Assembly: GCF_004016515.1 (NCBI RefSeq)
Contig: NZ_SACT01000004.1
Location: 62,001 to 126,000 of the forward strand
Source: Rubrivivax albus
Lineage (GTDB): Bacteria; Pseudomonadota; Gammaproteobacteria; Burkholderiales; Burkholderiaceae_C
DNA length: 64,000 bases
Direction of reading: 5' to 3'
In this document: positions 48,916 to 58,392 of the stretch, piece after piece
Position numbering within the stretch: position 1 is the stretch's first letter
How the letters are laid out: every line of letters starts with the position of its first letter
Program-made: the position numbers and the translations under genes
The notes under the pieces: generated by a model
Seen by the model: the letters and a program-made list of their open reading frames with translations, nothing else
Database searches by the model: none
What the model was told of the DNA's origin: nothing

Positions 48916-49584
48916 TCAGCTCTGCTTGGCCGGCCCGGCGTAGTAACCCAGGCCGCGCACGGTGTGTAGCAGGTCGTCGCCGATCTTGCGCCGCAGCTGG
49001 TGCACGTAGACGCTCACCGCGTTGCTCTCCACCTCCTCGCCCCAGCCGTAGAGCCGGTCCTCGAGCTGGGCGCGCGAGAGGATGGCGCCCGGCCGCTCCA
49101 GCAGCGCCTGCAGCAGCGCGAACTCGCGCGCCGACAGCAGGATGGGGCGGCCGTCGCGGCTGACCTCGCGCGTGGCTGGGTCCAGGCGCAGGCCGGCCAC
49201 GACCAGCACCGGCGTGGCGCGGCCGCCGGCGCGGCGCTGCGCGGCGCGCAGGCGGGCGAGCAGCTCGTCGAGCTCGAAGGGCTTGACCAGGTAGTCGTCG
49301 GCGCCGGCGTCGAGGCCGGCCACCTTGTCGGCCAGCGCGTCGCGGGCGGTGAGCACGATCACCGGCGTGGCGTCGCCGCGGCCGCGCAGCGTGCGCAGCA
49401 CCGTCAGGCCGTCGCGCTGCGGCAGGCCCAGGTCCAGCAGCACGGCGTCGAAGCGCTCGCTGGCCAGGGCGGCGTCGGCGGCGCGGCCGTCGCGCACCCA
49501 GTCGGCGGCAAAGCCCTGCTGGCGCAGCGCGGCCCGCAGGCTCTCGCCGACCATGGCGTCGTCTTCCACCAGCAGGATGCGCAT
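48916..49584 (-). CDS. OmpR/PhoB-family response regulator
   Basis: A 222-residue two-domain regulator: receiver with Asp51 (DAVLLDLGLPQRDG), acidic pocket VEDDA and Lys in DDYLVKPF, followed by a winged-helix DNA-binding domain with LSAREFALLQALLERPG and YVHQLRRKIGDDLLHTVRGL. It resembles QseB/PmrA/TctD. It is followed by its kinase and then the HtrA gene. Confidence 0.93.
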   Translation of the reverse strand: MRILLVEDDAMVGESLRAALRQQGFAADWVRDGRAADAALASERFDAVLLDLGLPQRDGLTVLRTLRGRGDATPVIVLTARDALADKVAGLDAGADDYLVKPFELDELLARLRAAQRRAGGRATPVLVVAGLRLDPATREVSRDGRPILLSAREFALLQALLERPGAILSRAQLEDRLYGWGEEVESNAVSVYVHQLRRKIGDDLLHTVRGLGYYAGPAKQS

Positions 49585-49618
49585 GGCGGCATCGTAGCCG
49601 CCGGCGAAGGCGCGGCGG

Positions 49619-50557
49619 TCAGCGCGGTGCCGGGGATTCGTCCACGCGCCGGGCCGTGAAGGTCACCGGCCGCGGGCTGCCGAAGCCGCCATCGATCTCC
49701 AGCCGGAAGTCCAGCGTGCGGCCGTCGGCGCCGAGTTCGGCGGCGTAACGCTGCGTGGGCCGCCGCGTCTCGCTGCCCATCGACGACTCGCTGCGCGTCT
49801 CGAAGTGCAGGTTGCTGCCGTCGAAGCGCAGCTGCTCGATCGCACGCGGGTGGCGCAGGAAGCTGGCGGTGCCGGCCCACTGGCCGGCATGGCGGCGGAA
49901 CTCGAAGCGTTCCGGGTGGCGATCGCCCCAGTCGTAGGTGACCTCGGCCTGCCAGACGCCGGCCAGGCGCGCCGCCAGGGCTGCGTCGTCGGGGGCGCCC
50001 GAGCCCGTGCCCCAGCGGCACCAGAGCCCCACCGCCAGGGCCGCCGCCACGGCCCCACCCAGCGCCCACGGCCAGACGGCCCGCCGTGCCGGGGCCAGGC
50101 CCAGCGCGGCGACGAGGCGGTCGACGTCGGCGTCCCAGTGCACGTCGCCCAGCGTCATCGCGTTGCGGCGCGCCAGCGCAGCCAGTGGTGCGGGCAGCGC
50201 GTCGGCCGTCGGCATCGTGGCGCTGGGCAGCAGCACGGGCACCACCGGCACGCCGCTGGCCAGGGCCTCGAGTACCTCGATGTGCACGAAGTCGGCCGGG
50301 TCGTCGATGCGCCGCGCCCCATGGGCGCCCGCGCCGTCGCCGGCCCAGCGCGGGCCGATCAGCACCACCACCGCGCGCGCTTGCGCCAGCTGGGCGCGGA
50401 TCTCGCTCACGAAGTCGGCCCCGGGGGCGATGTCGTCGAGGTCGCGGAAGGCTGTGCCGCGGCCCAGGCGCTGTTCCAGTGCGTCTTCCAGGCGGCCTGC
50501 GTAGCCGGCCACGTCATCGCGACGGTAGGACAGGAAGACGCGCGCAGGTCGGCTCAT
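49619..50557 (-). CDS. TIR-domain membrane protein
   Basis: A 312-residue protein with an N-terminal TIR domain (about 5-140): FLSYRRDD, FRDLDDIAPGADF, VVVLIGPRW and VHIEVLEAL, where Glu94 is at the position of the NADase glutamate. One membrane helix follows (about 168-186), then a C-terminal beta-rich domain (about 195-312) with FEFRRHAGQWAGTASF. ATG at 50557. It lies between a GNAT gene (10 nt upstream) and a two-component system (34 nt downstream). It could signal via NAD-derived products or act as a scaffold. Confidence 0.75.
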   Translation of the reverse strand: MSRPARVFLSYRRDDVAGYAGRLEDALEQRLGRGTAFRDLDDIAPGADFVSEIRAQLAQARAVVVLIGPRWAGDGAGAHGARRIDDPADFVHIEVLEALASGVPVVPVLLPSATMPTADALPAPLAALARRNAMTLGDVHWDADVDRLVAALGLAPARRAVWPWALGGAVAAALAVGLWCRWGTGSGAPDDAALAARLAGVWQAEVTYDWGDRHPERFEFRRHAGQWAGTASFLRHPRAIEQLRFDGSNLHFETRSESSMGSETRRPTQRYAAELGADGRTLDFRLEIDGGFGSPRPVTFTARRVDESPAPR

Positions 50558-50567
50558 CGGGGGTTCC

Positions 50568-51422
50568 CTAGGGCAACGGGCAGTGCATCCACCACTGGTG
50601 CAGCGGCTGGCGCATGAAGCCGGCACGCTGCAACGCCTGGCCGCCCAGAGCGTCGGGCAGCAGTGGCGGTATGGAAACGGCCTGTGCCGGATGCGCGGCA
50701 CGCAGCATGCGGGCCAGAGCCTCGGCGTCGGTCTGCTCCGGGGAGTTGTCGACCAGGCAGCGGATGAGGCGCCGGCCGTCCGGCCCGTCGCCGTGCACCA
50801 GCAACGCGTGGCCCCGCTGCCATGCCGACCAGCCGGCGGCGGCGGCCAGCATCCTGGCGCTGAGCTGCAGCGGAAGGTCGAGCCCCTTGCCCTCGGCCGC
50901 GTCGAGCCAGGCCAGCGCCTCGGCGCGGCCCATGGCCGGCGGCGCTGCTGCCGGCGGGCCATCCAGGGGTGGCGCGTCGTGGCCATGCAGGTCGGTCACA
51001 TGCACGAAGCCCAGCCGTTCGTACAGGCGCACCGCGCGCGGGTTCTGCGCGAAGACCTCCAGTTCCAGGCCACGCTGCCCGGCAGCGCTGGCTCGGGCGG
51101 CGAGGTCGTGCAACAGCGCCGGCGCGTCGCCCTGGCCGCGTGCCGCGGGTACGGCGCCCATGGTGGCCAGGCGCCAGCGGCGGCGCCGCGGACGCTCGGC
51201 CACGAGGGCAAAGGCCCTCGGCTGGCCGTCTGCGCCGAGGGTGACACGGCTCAGGGACAGCGCCACCCCCTGGCGGGCCAGGAAGGAAGGCCAATGCGAC
51301 GCGGCGAGCTTGAACGGGCCGGCCACGTAGTCGGCGAAGGCCGCGGTGAAGGCCGCGTGCAGGGCCGCGGGCTGGACGGTGTCGGCGGGGACCAGGTAGG
51401 GCCCGGGGTGGCGTGACGGCAT
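50568..51422 (-). CDS. GNAT-family N-acetyltransferase
   Basis: A 284-residue acetyltransferase. The acetyl-CoA loop is seen as GAVPAARGQGDAPALLHDLA (about 89-108), followed by ELEVFAQNPRAVRLYERLGF, the classic GNAT end motif. A second half (about 160-284) with a degenerate GNAT-like ending (GGQALQRAGF) suggests a tandem-domain protein. ATG at 51422 overlaps the upstream stop as ATGA. Substrate unknown. Confidence 0.82.
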   Translation of the reverse strand: MPSRHPGPYLVPADTVQPAALHAAFTAAFADYVAGPFKLAASHWPSFLARQGVALSLSRVTLGADGQPRAFALVAERPRRRRWRLATMGAVPAARGQGDAPALLHDLAARASAAGQRGLELEVFAQNPRAVRLYERLGFVHVTDLHGHDAPPLDGPPAAAPPAMGRAEALAWLDAAEGKGLDLPLQLSARMLAAAAGWSAWQRGHALLVHGDGPDGRRLIRCLVDNSPEQTDAEALARMLRAAHPAQAVSIPPLLPDALGGQALQRAGFMRQPLHQWWMHCPLP

Positions 51423-51820
51423 CAGTCGTCGGTGTCGCCCGGGCGGGGCCGGTACCTGGCCAGCCACGCGGGCGTGAAGTCGAAGCGGTCGGCGGCGAAG
51501 GTGGCCGCCAGGCACAGGCCGTTGGCGCCGTCGGCCCACAGCGTGAGGTACTGCCACTGGCCACCGCGGTGCAGCAGCACCACCTGGGCCGGCACGCCAC
51601 CGCCTCGCCGGTACAGCGGGTAGCGCGACTGGGCCGCGGTGTCGAAGAGGCGGCTGTCGGCGGCATCCAGCACGGCGCGGGCGGTGGTGGCCGGCACCCG
51701 CAGCGGCGGGCTGCCCGCCACGCAACTGGGCAGTTCGAGGTCCGGCGGCGCGGCTCCCGACGGCAACGAGGCCAGGCCCGTGGCCACGCCGAACACCAGG
51801 CCGGCCAGGGGCAGGCGCAT
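51422..51820 (-). CDS. Exported hypothetical protein
   Basis: A 132-residue protein with a cleavable-looking signal peptide (about 1-24) and a small soluble domain with two cysteines in LPSCVAG and LCLAATF. ATG at 51820 has AAGGAGA upstream at good spacing, and its stop overlaps the GNAT start by 4 nt. No family recognised. First gene of the six-gene minus-strand run that ends at htrA. Confidence 0.68.
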   Translation of the reverse strand: MRLPLAGLVFGVATGLASLPSGAAPPDLELPSCVAGSPPLRVPATTARAVLDAADSRLFDTAAQSRYPLYRRGGGVPAQVVLLHRGGQWQYLTLWADGANGLCLAATFAADRFDFTPAWLARYRPRPGDTDD

Positions 51821-52111
51821 GGCGGTCTCCTTCAGCGGTTCTTGTGGGTCCATCGTAGGCCGACACCGCGCGGCCGGCATGGCGGATTGCCCGGTGTCGG
51901 GCGGGGTCAGGTGGTTCCTCCTCCTCCGGCTCCGCCGCTCTCGAGGACCCGTGCCATGGACGACGCACCGGCCTCCGCAGCGGCCCAACAGGGCGTGCAC
52001 CGCGTGGCCTGCGCGCCGCACGGGTCGGCCCCCGCTGCAGCCGGTCGGCCCCTGGACACGGTTCGTCGTGCGTCGTCGTCGCCGGCCGGTGTGCCCGCCT
52101 AGCATGCGGGG

Positions 52112-53968
52112 ATGCGTGGTCCCATCGCGGCGTCACTCGGCACGGTGCTGGCCTTGGCGGTCTGGCCGCTGTCGGCCGCACGCGGCCCCGCCGAGCCCCC
52201 CGTGGTGTCCCTGCCGGCCCTGGAGCAGGCCGTGACCGAGGGCCTGCGCCGCACCGGTGTGCCCGGGGCGAGCGTGGTCGTCATCGAAGGCGGGCAGGTG
52301 GTGCTGGCCCTGGACCTGGGGCAGGCGGACATCGCCAGCGGCCGCGCCGTGACGGCGGAGACGGTGTTCCGCGCCGGCTCGATCAGCAAGACCTTCACCG
52401 CGGTGGCCGTCATGCAGCTGGTGGAGGGTGGCCAGCTGGCCCTGGACAGCCCGATGTCCGGGCTGCTGCCGGAGTGGGCGGTCGAGCGCATCGCCGATCC
52501 GGCCCGCCCCATCCGGCTGGCGCACCTGCTGGAGCACACGGCGGGCCTGGACGACATCCGTTTCCACCACTACCTGATCGAAGGGGCCGACATCCCGCTG
52601 GCGCGCGCGGTCGACCTGTTCGGTCCCTACCGCGCGCGCTGGCGCCCGGGCGACGGCACGGCCTACAGCAACGCCGGCCCCATCGTCGCCGGTCGGGTGA
52701 TCGAGCGGCGAGGCGGCCAGCCGTTCGAGGCCTACATGGCACAGCGCGTCACCGGCCCGCTGCGCATGGACTCGGCGCGCTGGGTGCGCGACCCGGCGCA
52801 GGCACGCCGTCTGGCCACCAGCTACCAGGCCGACGGGCGCACGCCGGAGCCCTATGTCGAGACGCCGGGGCGGCCCAGCGGCTCGATCAGCCTCACGGCG
52901 CGCGACCTGGCGCGGCTGCCGCTGATGTTCCTCGGCCGCGGTGAGTTGAACGGGCAGCGGCTGCTGTCGCCGGCCTCGGTCGAACGCATGGAGCGCCCAG
53001 ACACCTCGGCCGCGGCGCGCCGGGGCGTGCCCATTGGCTGGGGCCTGGCGCTGCGCGCCGATCCGAACGGCCGCGCCGTCTTCCTCGGCCACGACGGCAG
53101 CATTGACGGCTTCGTGGCCCGCTTCGCCTACGCCCCGGCGCTGGGTGCGGGCTACGTGATCATGGCCAACCAGGTGTCCGAGGCGGTGCTGGACCTCGGC
53201 CGGCTGGTCCGCGGCTACCTCGAGCGCGACCTGCCGCCGCCCGCACCGCAGGCCGTGCCGTTGGACCCGTCCCAGCGCGAGCGCTGGGCCGGCCAGTACC
53301 AGAGCGCCACGCCGCGCCAGGAACTGCTGCGTGCCGTGATCGGCCTGACCCAGTGGGACGGGGCGCGTTTCGACGGCGACGAGCTGATGTACCAGGGCGA
53401 GCGCTGGCTTCACGTCGGGCAAGGGCGCTTCCAGCGACCGGGCGCGGCGGCGCCGGCGCTGCTGTTCATCGAGAGCCCGAACGGCGTGGAACTGCACGGC
53501 CACGACGGCGCGAAGCGGCGCGTCGGCGATGCTGAGCGGTGGACCAAGGTCGCCGGCATCGTCCTGACGCTGGCGGTGCTGCTGGCTGGCCTGCTGGCGC
53601 TGCCCTTCTGGGCGTGGGCGGCCTGGCGGGGCCACCTGTCGCGGGTTGGCGGCGCCGCTCCACGCCTGTGGCCGATGGCGGCCCTGGCGGGGGCCGTGGC
53701 GGTGCCGCTCGGGGTGCTGACCCTGCTGTCCACCGGTGACTTCATGCTCCTGGGGCGGCCCAACCCCTGGAGTCGGGCGATCCAGGCGGCCTCCTGTGCC
53801 GCGCCGGTGGTGCTGGGCGTGGCCGCCAGCGCGCTGTGGCGCCACCGCGCCGCGCCCCTGGGCCGTGCGGCACGCACACTGGCCCTGTTGCACCTGGCGA
53901 TGGCCGGCGTGGTGCTGGCCTGGCTGGCGGTGCATGGCTGGATCGGCATCCGCCTGTGGGATGCGTGA
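52112..53968 (+). CDS. Beta-lactamase-related serine hydrolase with membrane tail
   Basis: A 618-residue protein: signal peptide (about 1-24), a serine beta-lactamase/D-alanyl-D-alanine carboxypeptidase fold with SxxK (Ser90-Lys93 in GSISKTF), the second motif YSN (185-187) and the third motif as HDG (327-329), then about 110 residues of linker domain and four membrane helices (about 480-503, 519-540, 555-575 and 589-612). It belongs with class C-like (AmpH, EstB, Pab87) hydrolases; resistance activity is not implied. Its substrate may be a cell-wall peptide or an ester. Confidence 0.86.
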   Translation: MRGPIAASLGTVLALAVWPLSAARGPAEPPVVSLPALEQAVTEGLRRTGVPGASVVVIEGGQVVLALDLGQADIASGRAVTAETVFRAGSISKTFTAVAVMQLVEGGQLALDSPMSGLLPEWAVERIADPARPIRLAHLLEHTAGLDDIRFHHYLIEGADIPLARAVDLFGPYRARWRPGDGTAYSNAGPIVAGRVIERRGGQPFEAYMAQRVTGPLRMDSARWVRDPAQARRLATSYQADGRTPEPYVETPGRPSGSISLTARDLARLPLMFLGRGELNGQRLLSPASVERMERPDTSAAARRGVPIGWGLALRADPNGRAVFLGHDGSIDGFVARFAYAPALGAGYVIMANQVSEAVLDLGRLVRGYLERDLPPPAPQAVPLDPSQRERWAGQYQSATPRQELLRAVIGLTQWDGARFDGDELMYQGERWLHVGQGRFQRPGAAAPALLFIESPNGVELHGHDGAKRRVGDAERWTKVAGIVLTLAVLLAGLLALPFWAWAAWRGHLSRVGGAAPRLWPMAALAGAVAVPLGVLTLLSTGDFMLLGRPNPWSRAIQAASCAAPVVLGVAASALWRHRAAPLGRAARTLALLHLAMAGVVLAWLAVHGWIGIRLWDA

Positions 53969-53995
53969 GCGGACCCCGCGAACAGAACGCAAATC

Positions 53996-54013
53996 GGCCC
54001 GCCGAAGCGGGCC
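53996..54013 (-). terminator. Intrinsic terminator of acnB, possibly bidirectional
   Basis: A perfect 7-bp GC stem, GGCCCGC-CGAA-GCGGGCC, lies between the convergent stops of the serine hydrolase and acnB. In the minus direction it is followed by GATTTGCGTTCTGTT, a moderately T-rich tract 20 bp past the acnB stop. On the plus strand the tail is less T-rich. Confidence 0.72.
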
Positions 54014-54034
54014 GTCTCGTTCAGGGCTCCAGGA

Positions 54035-56626
54035 TCAGACCGTCACGCCCTTGGCCACCTCCGCGTACTCCTCGATCTGATCGAAGTTCATGTAGCGGTA
54101 GGTGTCGGCGGCATCCTTGTTGATGATGCCCATGGCTTCCTGGTACTCGGCCACGGTGGGCAGCTTGCCCAGCTTGCTCGCGATGGCCGCCAGTTCCGCG
54201 GAGGCCAGGAACACGTTGGTGTTCTTGCCCAGGCGGTTGGGGAAGTTGCGCGTGCTGGTCGACACGACGGTAGCGCCTTCGCGCACCTGGGCCTGGTTGC
54301 CCATGCACAGGCTGCAGCCGGGCATCTCGGTGCGCGCACCGGCGGTGCCGAAGGCCGCGTAGTGGCCTTCCTTGATCAGCTCGCTCTGGTCCATCTTGGT
54401 CGGCGGGGCCACCCACAGCTTGACCGGGATGTCGCGCTGGCCGCCCAGCAGCTTGGCCGCGGCGCGGAAGTGGCCGATGTTGGTCATGCAGCTGCCGATG
54501 AAGGCCTCGTCGATCTTGGTGCCGGCCACGTCACTCAGCAGCTTGGCGTCGTCCGGGTCGTTGGGGCAGCAGAGCACCGGCTCCTTGAGCTCGTTCAGGT
54601 CGATCTCGATGACAGCGGCGTACTCGGCGTCCTTGTCGGCCTCCAGCAGCTCGGGCTTGGCCAGCCAGGCCTCGACCTTCTCGATGCGGCGGGCCAGCGT
54701 CTTCGCGTCCTCGTAGCCGTCGGCGATCATGTTCTTCATCAGCACGACGTTGCTCTTCAGGTACTCGATGATCGGTTCCTGGTTGAGCTTGATCGTGCAG
54801 CCGGCGGCGCTGCGCTCGGCACTCGCGTCACTGAGCTCGAAGGCCTGTTCCACCTTCAGGTCCGGCAGGCCCTCGATCTCGAGGATGCGGCCACTGAAGA
54901 TGTTCTTCTTGCCGGCCTTGGCCACCGTGAGAAGCCCCGCCTTGATGGCGGCGTACGGGATGGCGTGCACCAGGTCGCGCAGCGTCACGCCCGGCTGCAT
55001 CGTGCCCTTGAAGCGCACGAGCACGCTCTCGGGCATGTCCAGCGGCATCACGCCGGTGGCCGCACCGAAGGCCACCAGGCCGGAACCGGCCGGGAAGCTG
55101 ATGCCGATGGGGAAGCGCGTGTGGCTGTCGCCTCCAGTTCCGACGGTGTCGGGCAGCAGCAGGCGGTTCAGCCAGCTGTGGATGACGCCGTCACCCGGGC
55201 GCAGCGCCACGCCGCCGCGGTTGCTGATGAAGGCCGGCAGCTCGCGGTGCGTCTTCACGTCCACCGGCTTCGGGTAGGCCGCGGTGTGGCAGAAGCTCTG
55301 CATCACCAGGTCGGCGCTGAAGCCCAGGCAGGCCAGGTCCTTCAGCTCGTCGCGCGTCATCGGGCCGGTGGTGTCCTGGCTGCCCACGGTGGTCATGCGC
55401 GGCTCGCAGTAGGTGCCCGGGCGCACGCCCTGGCCCTCGGGCAGGCCGCAGGCGCGGCCCACCATCTTCTGCGCCAGCGTGAAGCCGGCGGTCGTGGCCG
55501 CGGGGGGCTGCGGCAGACGGAACAGCGTGCTCGCCGGCAGGCCCAGGGCCTCGCGCGCCTTGGCCGTCAGGCTGCGGCCGATGATCAGGTTGATGCGGCC
55601 GCCGGCGCGCACCTCGTCGAGGATCACGTCGCTCTTCAGGCTGAACTCGGCGACGGTGGCGCCATTCTTCGTGATCTTGCCGTCGTACGGCAGCACCTCG
55701 ATCACGTCACCCATCTCGAGCTTGGAGACGTCCACCTCGATGGGCAGCGCGCCGGAGTCTTCCTGCGTGTTGAAGAAGATCGGCGCGATCTTGCCGCCCA
55801 GCGTGACGCCGCCGAAGCGCTTGTTGGGCACGAAGGGGATGTCCTGGCCGGTGGCCCAGATGACGCTGTTGGTGGCGCTCTTGCGGCTGGAGCCGGTGCC
55901 CACCACGTCGCCCACGTAGGCCACCAGGTGGCCCTTCTGCTTCAGGTCCTCGATGAACTGCATCGGGCCGCGCTTGCCGTCCTCCTCGGGCTTGAACGCC
56001 GCGTCGGGCCGCGTGTTCTTCAGCATCGCCAGGTAGTGCAGCGGGATGTCCGGGCGGCTCCAGGCGTCGGGCGCGGGGCTGAGGTCGTCGGTGTTGGTCT
56101 CGCCGGGCACCTTGAAGACGGTGACGGTGATCGACTTCGGCACCTCCGGGCGGCTGGTGAACCACTCGGCGTCGGCCCAGCTCTGCATCACTTCCTTGGC
56201 CTTGGCGTTGCCGGCCTTGGCCTTGGCGGCGACGTCGTTGAAGAAGTCGAACATCAGCAGGGTCTTCTTCAGGCCCTCGGCGGCGAGGGGTGCGACGTCC
56301 GCATCGTCGAGCAGTTCGATCAGCGGGTGCACGTTGTAGCCGCCCACCATGGTGCCCAGCAGTTCGGTGGCCTTGGCCTTGCTGACCAGGCCGACGCTCA
56401 GGTCGCCATGCGCCACGGCGGCCAGGAAGCTGGCCTTGACCTTGGCCGCGTCGTCCACGCCCGGCGGCACGCGGTGGGTCAGCAGGTCCATCAGGAAGGC
56501 CTCTTCACCGGCCGGCGGGGCCTTGATGAGCTCAATCAGTTCGGCGACCTGCTTGGCGTCGAGCGGCAGCGGCGGGATGCCGAGCGCGGCGCGTTCGGCG
56601 GCATGTTGGCGGTAGGCTTGCAGCAT
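54035..56626 (-). CDS. acnB: Aconitate hydratase B
   Basis: An 863-residue bifunctional aconitase/2-methylisocitrate dehydratase, the main TCA aconitase in many proteobacteria. The N-terminus [20 protein letters not shown] begins the AcnB-specific HEAT-like domain. [4Fe-4S] ligands are Cys713 (GSCMTN), Cys771 and Cys774 (GCSLCMGN), close to E. coli Cys710/769/772. A strong hairpin lies just beyond its stop. AcnA is also encoded in this window. Confidence 0.97.
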   Translation of the reverse strand: MLQAYRQHAAERAALGIPPLPLDAKQVAELIELIKAPPAGEEAFLMDLLTHRVPPGVDDAAKVKASFLAAVAHGDLSVGLVSKAKATELLGTMVGGYNVHPLIELLDDADVAPLAAEGLKKTLLMFDFFNDVAAKAKAGNAKAKEVMQSWADAEWFTSRPEVPKSITVTVFKVPGETNTDDLSPAPDAWSRPDIPLHYLAMLKNTRPDAAFKPEEDGKRGPMQFIEDLKQKGHLVAYVGDVVGTGSSRKSATNSVIWATGQDIPFVPNKRFGGVTLGGKIAPIFFNTQEDSGALPIEVDVSKLEMGDVIEVLPYDGKITKNGATVAEFSLKSDVILDEVRAGGRINLIIGRSLTAKAREALGLPASTLFRLPQPPAATTAGFTLAQKMVGRACGLPEGQGVRPGTYCEPRMTTVGSQDTTGPMTRDELKDLACLGFSADLVMQSFCHTAAYPKPVDVKTHRELPAFISNRGGVALRPGDGVIHSWLNRLLLPDTVGTGGDSHTRFPIGISFPAGSGLVAFGAATGVMPLDMPESVLVRFKGTMQPGVTLRDLVHAIPYAAIKAGLLTVAKAGKKNIFSGRILEIEGLPDLKVEQAFELSDASAERSAAGCTIKLNQEPIIEYLKSNVVLMKNMIADGYEDAKTLARRIEKVEAWLAKPELLEADKDAEYAAVIEIDLNELKEPVLCCPNDPDDAKLLSDVAGTKIDEAFIGSCMTNIGHFRAAAKLLGGQRDIPVKLWVAPPTKMDQSELIKEGHYAAFGTAGARTEMPGCSLCMGNQAQVREGATVVSTSTRNFPNRLGKNTNVFLASAELAAIASKLGKLPTVAEYQEAMGIINKDAADTYRYMNFDQIEEYAEVAKGVTV

Positions 56627-56698
56627 GGTGGGCTCCAGGGAAATCTTCGGCAGATGCGGGGGAGAGGGGGTTGGACAGTGTGCAGGCTCAGGCTTTCA

Positions 56699-57100
56699 TC
56701 ACGCTTGGGGCACGATGACCTTCAGGCCCTTGAAATAGTCGCGGTAGAAGCCGGCGTCGCGCGTGATCAGCGCGTGGCATTGCATCATGGCGTGGGCGCC
56801 GATCAGGAAGTCGGCCACGGTGCGGCTGCGGTTGCCACCGCGCTGCCGGTAGCGGCGCTGCATCTCGCCGGCCCGCAGCGCCGCCTTGGGTTCCATGGCG
56901 CTGTAGACGATGCCCACGTCCTCCAAGTGTTCGAGCACCTGGGAGCCGCCCTGCAGCGACGTGCAGAGCTCGGCCAATGCCACCTCGCACAGCACCACCG
57001 GCCCGGCGCGCAGCGCAGCCCGGATCGCGTCGGTGGCGGCGTCGCTGTGCGGGCCGCCGGCGATCAGGTCGACCAGCACGGAGGAGTCGGTGGCGATCAT
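56699..57100 (-). CDS. vapC: VapC-family PIN toxin
   Basis: A 133-residue PIN-domain ribonuclease toxin. The acidic residues are in place: Asp5 (MIATDSSVLVDL), Glu39 and Glu44 (EVALAEL), Asp97 (TVADFLIGAHA) and Asp115 (LITRDAGFYRDYF). Its ATG overlaps the stop of the upstream antitoxin gene as ATGA. The target RNA is unknown. Confidence 0.9.
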   Translation of the reverse strand: MIATDSSVLVDLIAGGPHSDAATDAIRAALRAGPVVLCEVALAELCTSLQGGSQVLEHLEDVGIVYSAMEPKAALRAGEMQRRYRQRGGNRSRTVADFLIGAHAMMQCHALITRDAGFYRDYFKGLKVIVPQA

Positions 57101-57354
57101 TCCTCGGGCGGCAGGTAGGGGTCGCCCGGCGCATGGCCACGGATCTCGCGCATCAACTCGTCGGTGCTGCTGAAGCCTTCGGCCAGCTTGAAGCGGCCGC
57201 GCAGCCGCGACAGCGCATCGTCCACGTCCTTGCGCAGCACGATGCGCCCGCCTTCGAGCTCGACCTTGAGCTTGGTGCCCTTGGTGAGGCCCAGGGCGTC
57301 CCGCACGGCCTTGGGCAGCGTGATCTGCCCACGTTCGGCGACAGTGGCTTCCAT
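57097..57354 (-). CDS. vapB: VapB-family AbrB-type antitoxin
   Basis: An 85-residue antitoxin with an N-terminal SpoVT/AbrB swapped-hairpin DNA-binding domain, METVAERGQITLPKAVRDAL-like (here MEATVAERGQITLPKAVRDA), and a C-terminal toxin-binding part. ATG at 57354 is preferred over the ATG at 57411 because AGGAG lies 6-7 nt upstream and the protein start matches the family. It directly precedes vapC, and an inverted-repeat operator lies over its predicted promoter. Confidence 0.88.
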   Translation of the reverse strand: MEATVAERGQITLPKAVRDALGLTKGTKLKVELEGGRIVLRKDVDDALSRLRGRFKLAEGFSSTDELMREIRGHAPGDPYLPPEE

Positions 57355-57402
57355 CGGCGGCTCCTGTGGCGACAGCCGTCCGGCAGGGTGTCGGTACGGC
57401 TT

Positions 57403-57442
57403 GGTATGCATGAATTCTACATACCGAAGTCGTCTGATTCAA
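57403..57442 (-). promoter_or_regulatory. Promoter and palindromic operator of vapBC
   Basis: On the minus strand TTGAAT (57442-57437) and TAGAAT (57419-57414) are separated by exactly 17 nt. A perfect inverted repeat GGTATG-N11-CATACC (57403-57408 and 57420-57425) covers the -10 region, as expected for autoregulation by VapBC. The stretch is AT-rich compared with its surroundings. Confidence 0.7.
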
Positions 57443-57522
57443 GGGTTGACCCTAGGGTTGGGTCGGTCAGCGGGTGCGACGGACGGCAGCGATGCCGCGA
57501 AAGTCACGCTACCGTCGCGGCT

Positions 57523-58392
57523 GTGACGACACCCGCAGACACCCCCTCCGCCCTGCAGGACTGGGCCCATTGGCTGGGCCGCCGCGAGACCCGGCACGAC
57601 ACGGTCACCGCCGCGCCGCTGGCCGGCCTGGCCGCGACGCTGGACCGCGACGACCCGCCGCCCGGCCCGGGCACCGAGGTGCCGCCGCTGGGCCACTGGC
57701 TGTACACGCTGCCGGTGGCGCCTCAGCACGACCTCGGCGACGACGGCCACCCGCGCCGCGGTGGCTTCCTGCCGCCGGTGCCGTTGCCGCGCCGCATGTG
57801 GGCCGGCGGGCGGCTGCGCCTCGAGCGGCCGCTGCGCGTGGGCGATGCGATCACACGGCACTCGTGCATCACGCGGGTGGACGCCAAGACCGGCCGCAGC
57901 GGCCCGCTGGTGTTCGTGACCGTGCGCCACGAGTTCAGCACCGCCGCCGGGCTGGCACTGACCGAGGAGCACGACATCGTCTACCGCGAGGCGCCGCGCG
58001 CCGACGCGCCCGCGCCGGCGCCGCAGCCGGCGCCGGCCGGCGCCGGCTTCTCGCGCCGCATCGTGCCCGACCCGGTGCTGCTGTTCCGCTACAGCGCGCT
58101 CACCTTCAACGGTCACCGCATCCACTACGACCGCCCCTACTGCCAGCAGCAGGAGGGCTACCCGGGGCTGGTGGTCCACGGCCCGCTGATCGCCACGCTG
58201 CTGGTGGACCTGCTGCGGCGCGAACGGCCGGGCCTGCAGCTGCGGCGATTCGACTTCACCGCCGTGCGCCCCACCTTCGACATCCACCCGTTCTCCGTCC
58301 ACGGCCGTGACGACGGCGACGGGCGTTTCGAGCTCTGGGCGCAGGACCACGAGGGCTGGCTGACGATGCGCGCCGAGGCGGAGACGGCATGA
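57523..58392 (+). CDS. Hot-dog fold acyl-CoA hydratase (MaoC/HTD2-like)
   Basis: A 289-residue double hot-dog protein of the FAS1-like dehydratase group that includes mesaconyl-C4-CoA and itaconyl-CoA hydratases. The N-terminal half is a degenerate hot dog with GGFLPPVPLPRRMWAGGRL; the C-terminal half has the hydratase motif YSALTFNGHRIHYDRPY and LVVHGPLIATLLVDLL. The start is GTG at 57523, since the upstream sequence is promoter-like. It overlaps the acyl-CoA dehydrogenase as ATGA, suggesting both act on one acyl-CoA. Confidence 0.83.
   Translation: MTTPADTPSALQDWAHWLGRRETRHDTVTAAPLAGLAATLDRDDPPPGPGTEVPPLGHWLYTLPVAPQHDLGDDGHPRRGGFLPPVPLPRRMWAGGRLRLERPLRVGDAITRHSCITRVDAKTGRSGPLVFVTVRHEFSTAAGLALTEEHDIVYREAPRADAPAPAPQPAPAGAGFSRRIVPDPVLLFRYSALTFNGHRIHYDRPYCQQQEGYPGLVVHGPLIATLLVDLLRRERPGLQLRRFDFTAVRPTFDIHPFSVHGRDDGDGRFELWAQDHEGWLTMRAEAETA

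Noticed and set aside
51860..51900. Inverted repeat CCGACACCG / CGGTGTCGG upstream of the exported hypothetical gene
   Set aside because: A 23-nt spacer, no clear promoter beside it and no known regulator; it could be an operator but the support is weak.
49619..57354. Defense island containing the TIR protein and vapBC
   Set aside because: The genes are 6 kb apart and separated by housekeeping genes such as acnB; no nuclease, integrase or other defense gene is present.
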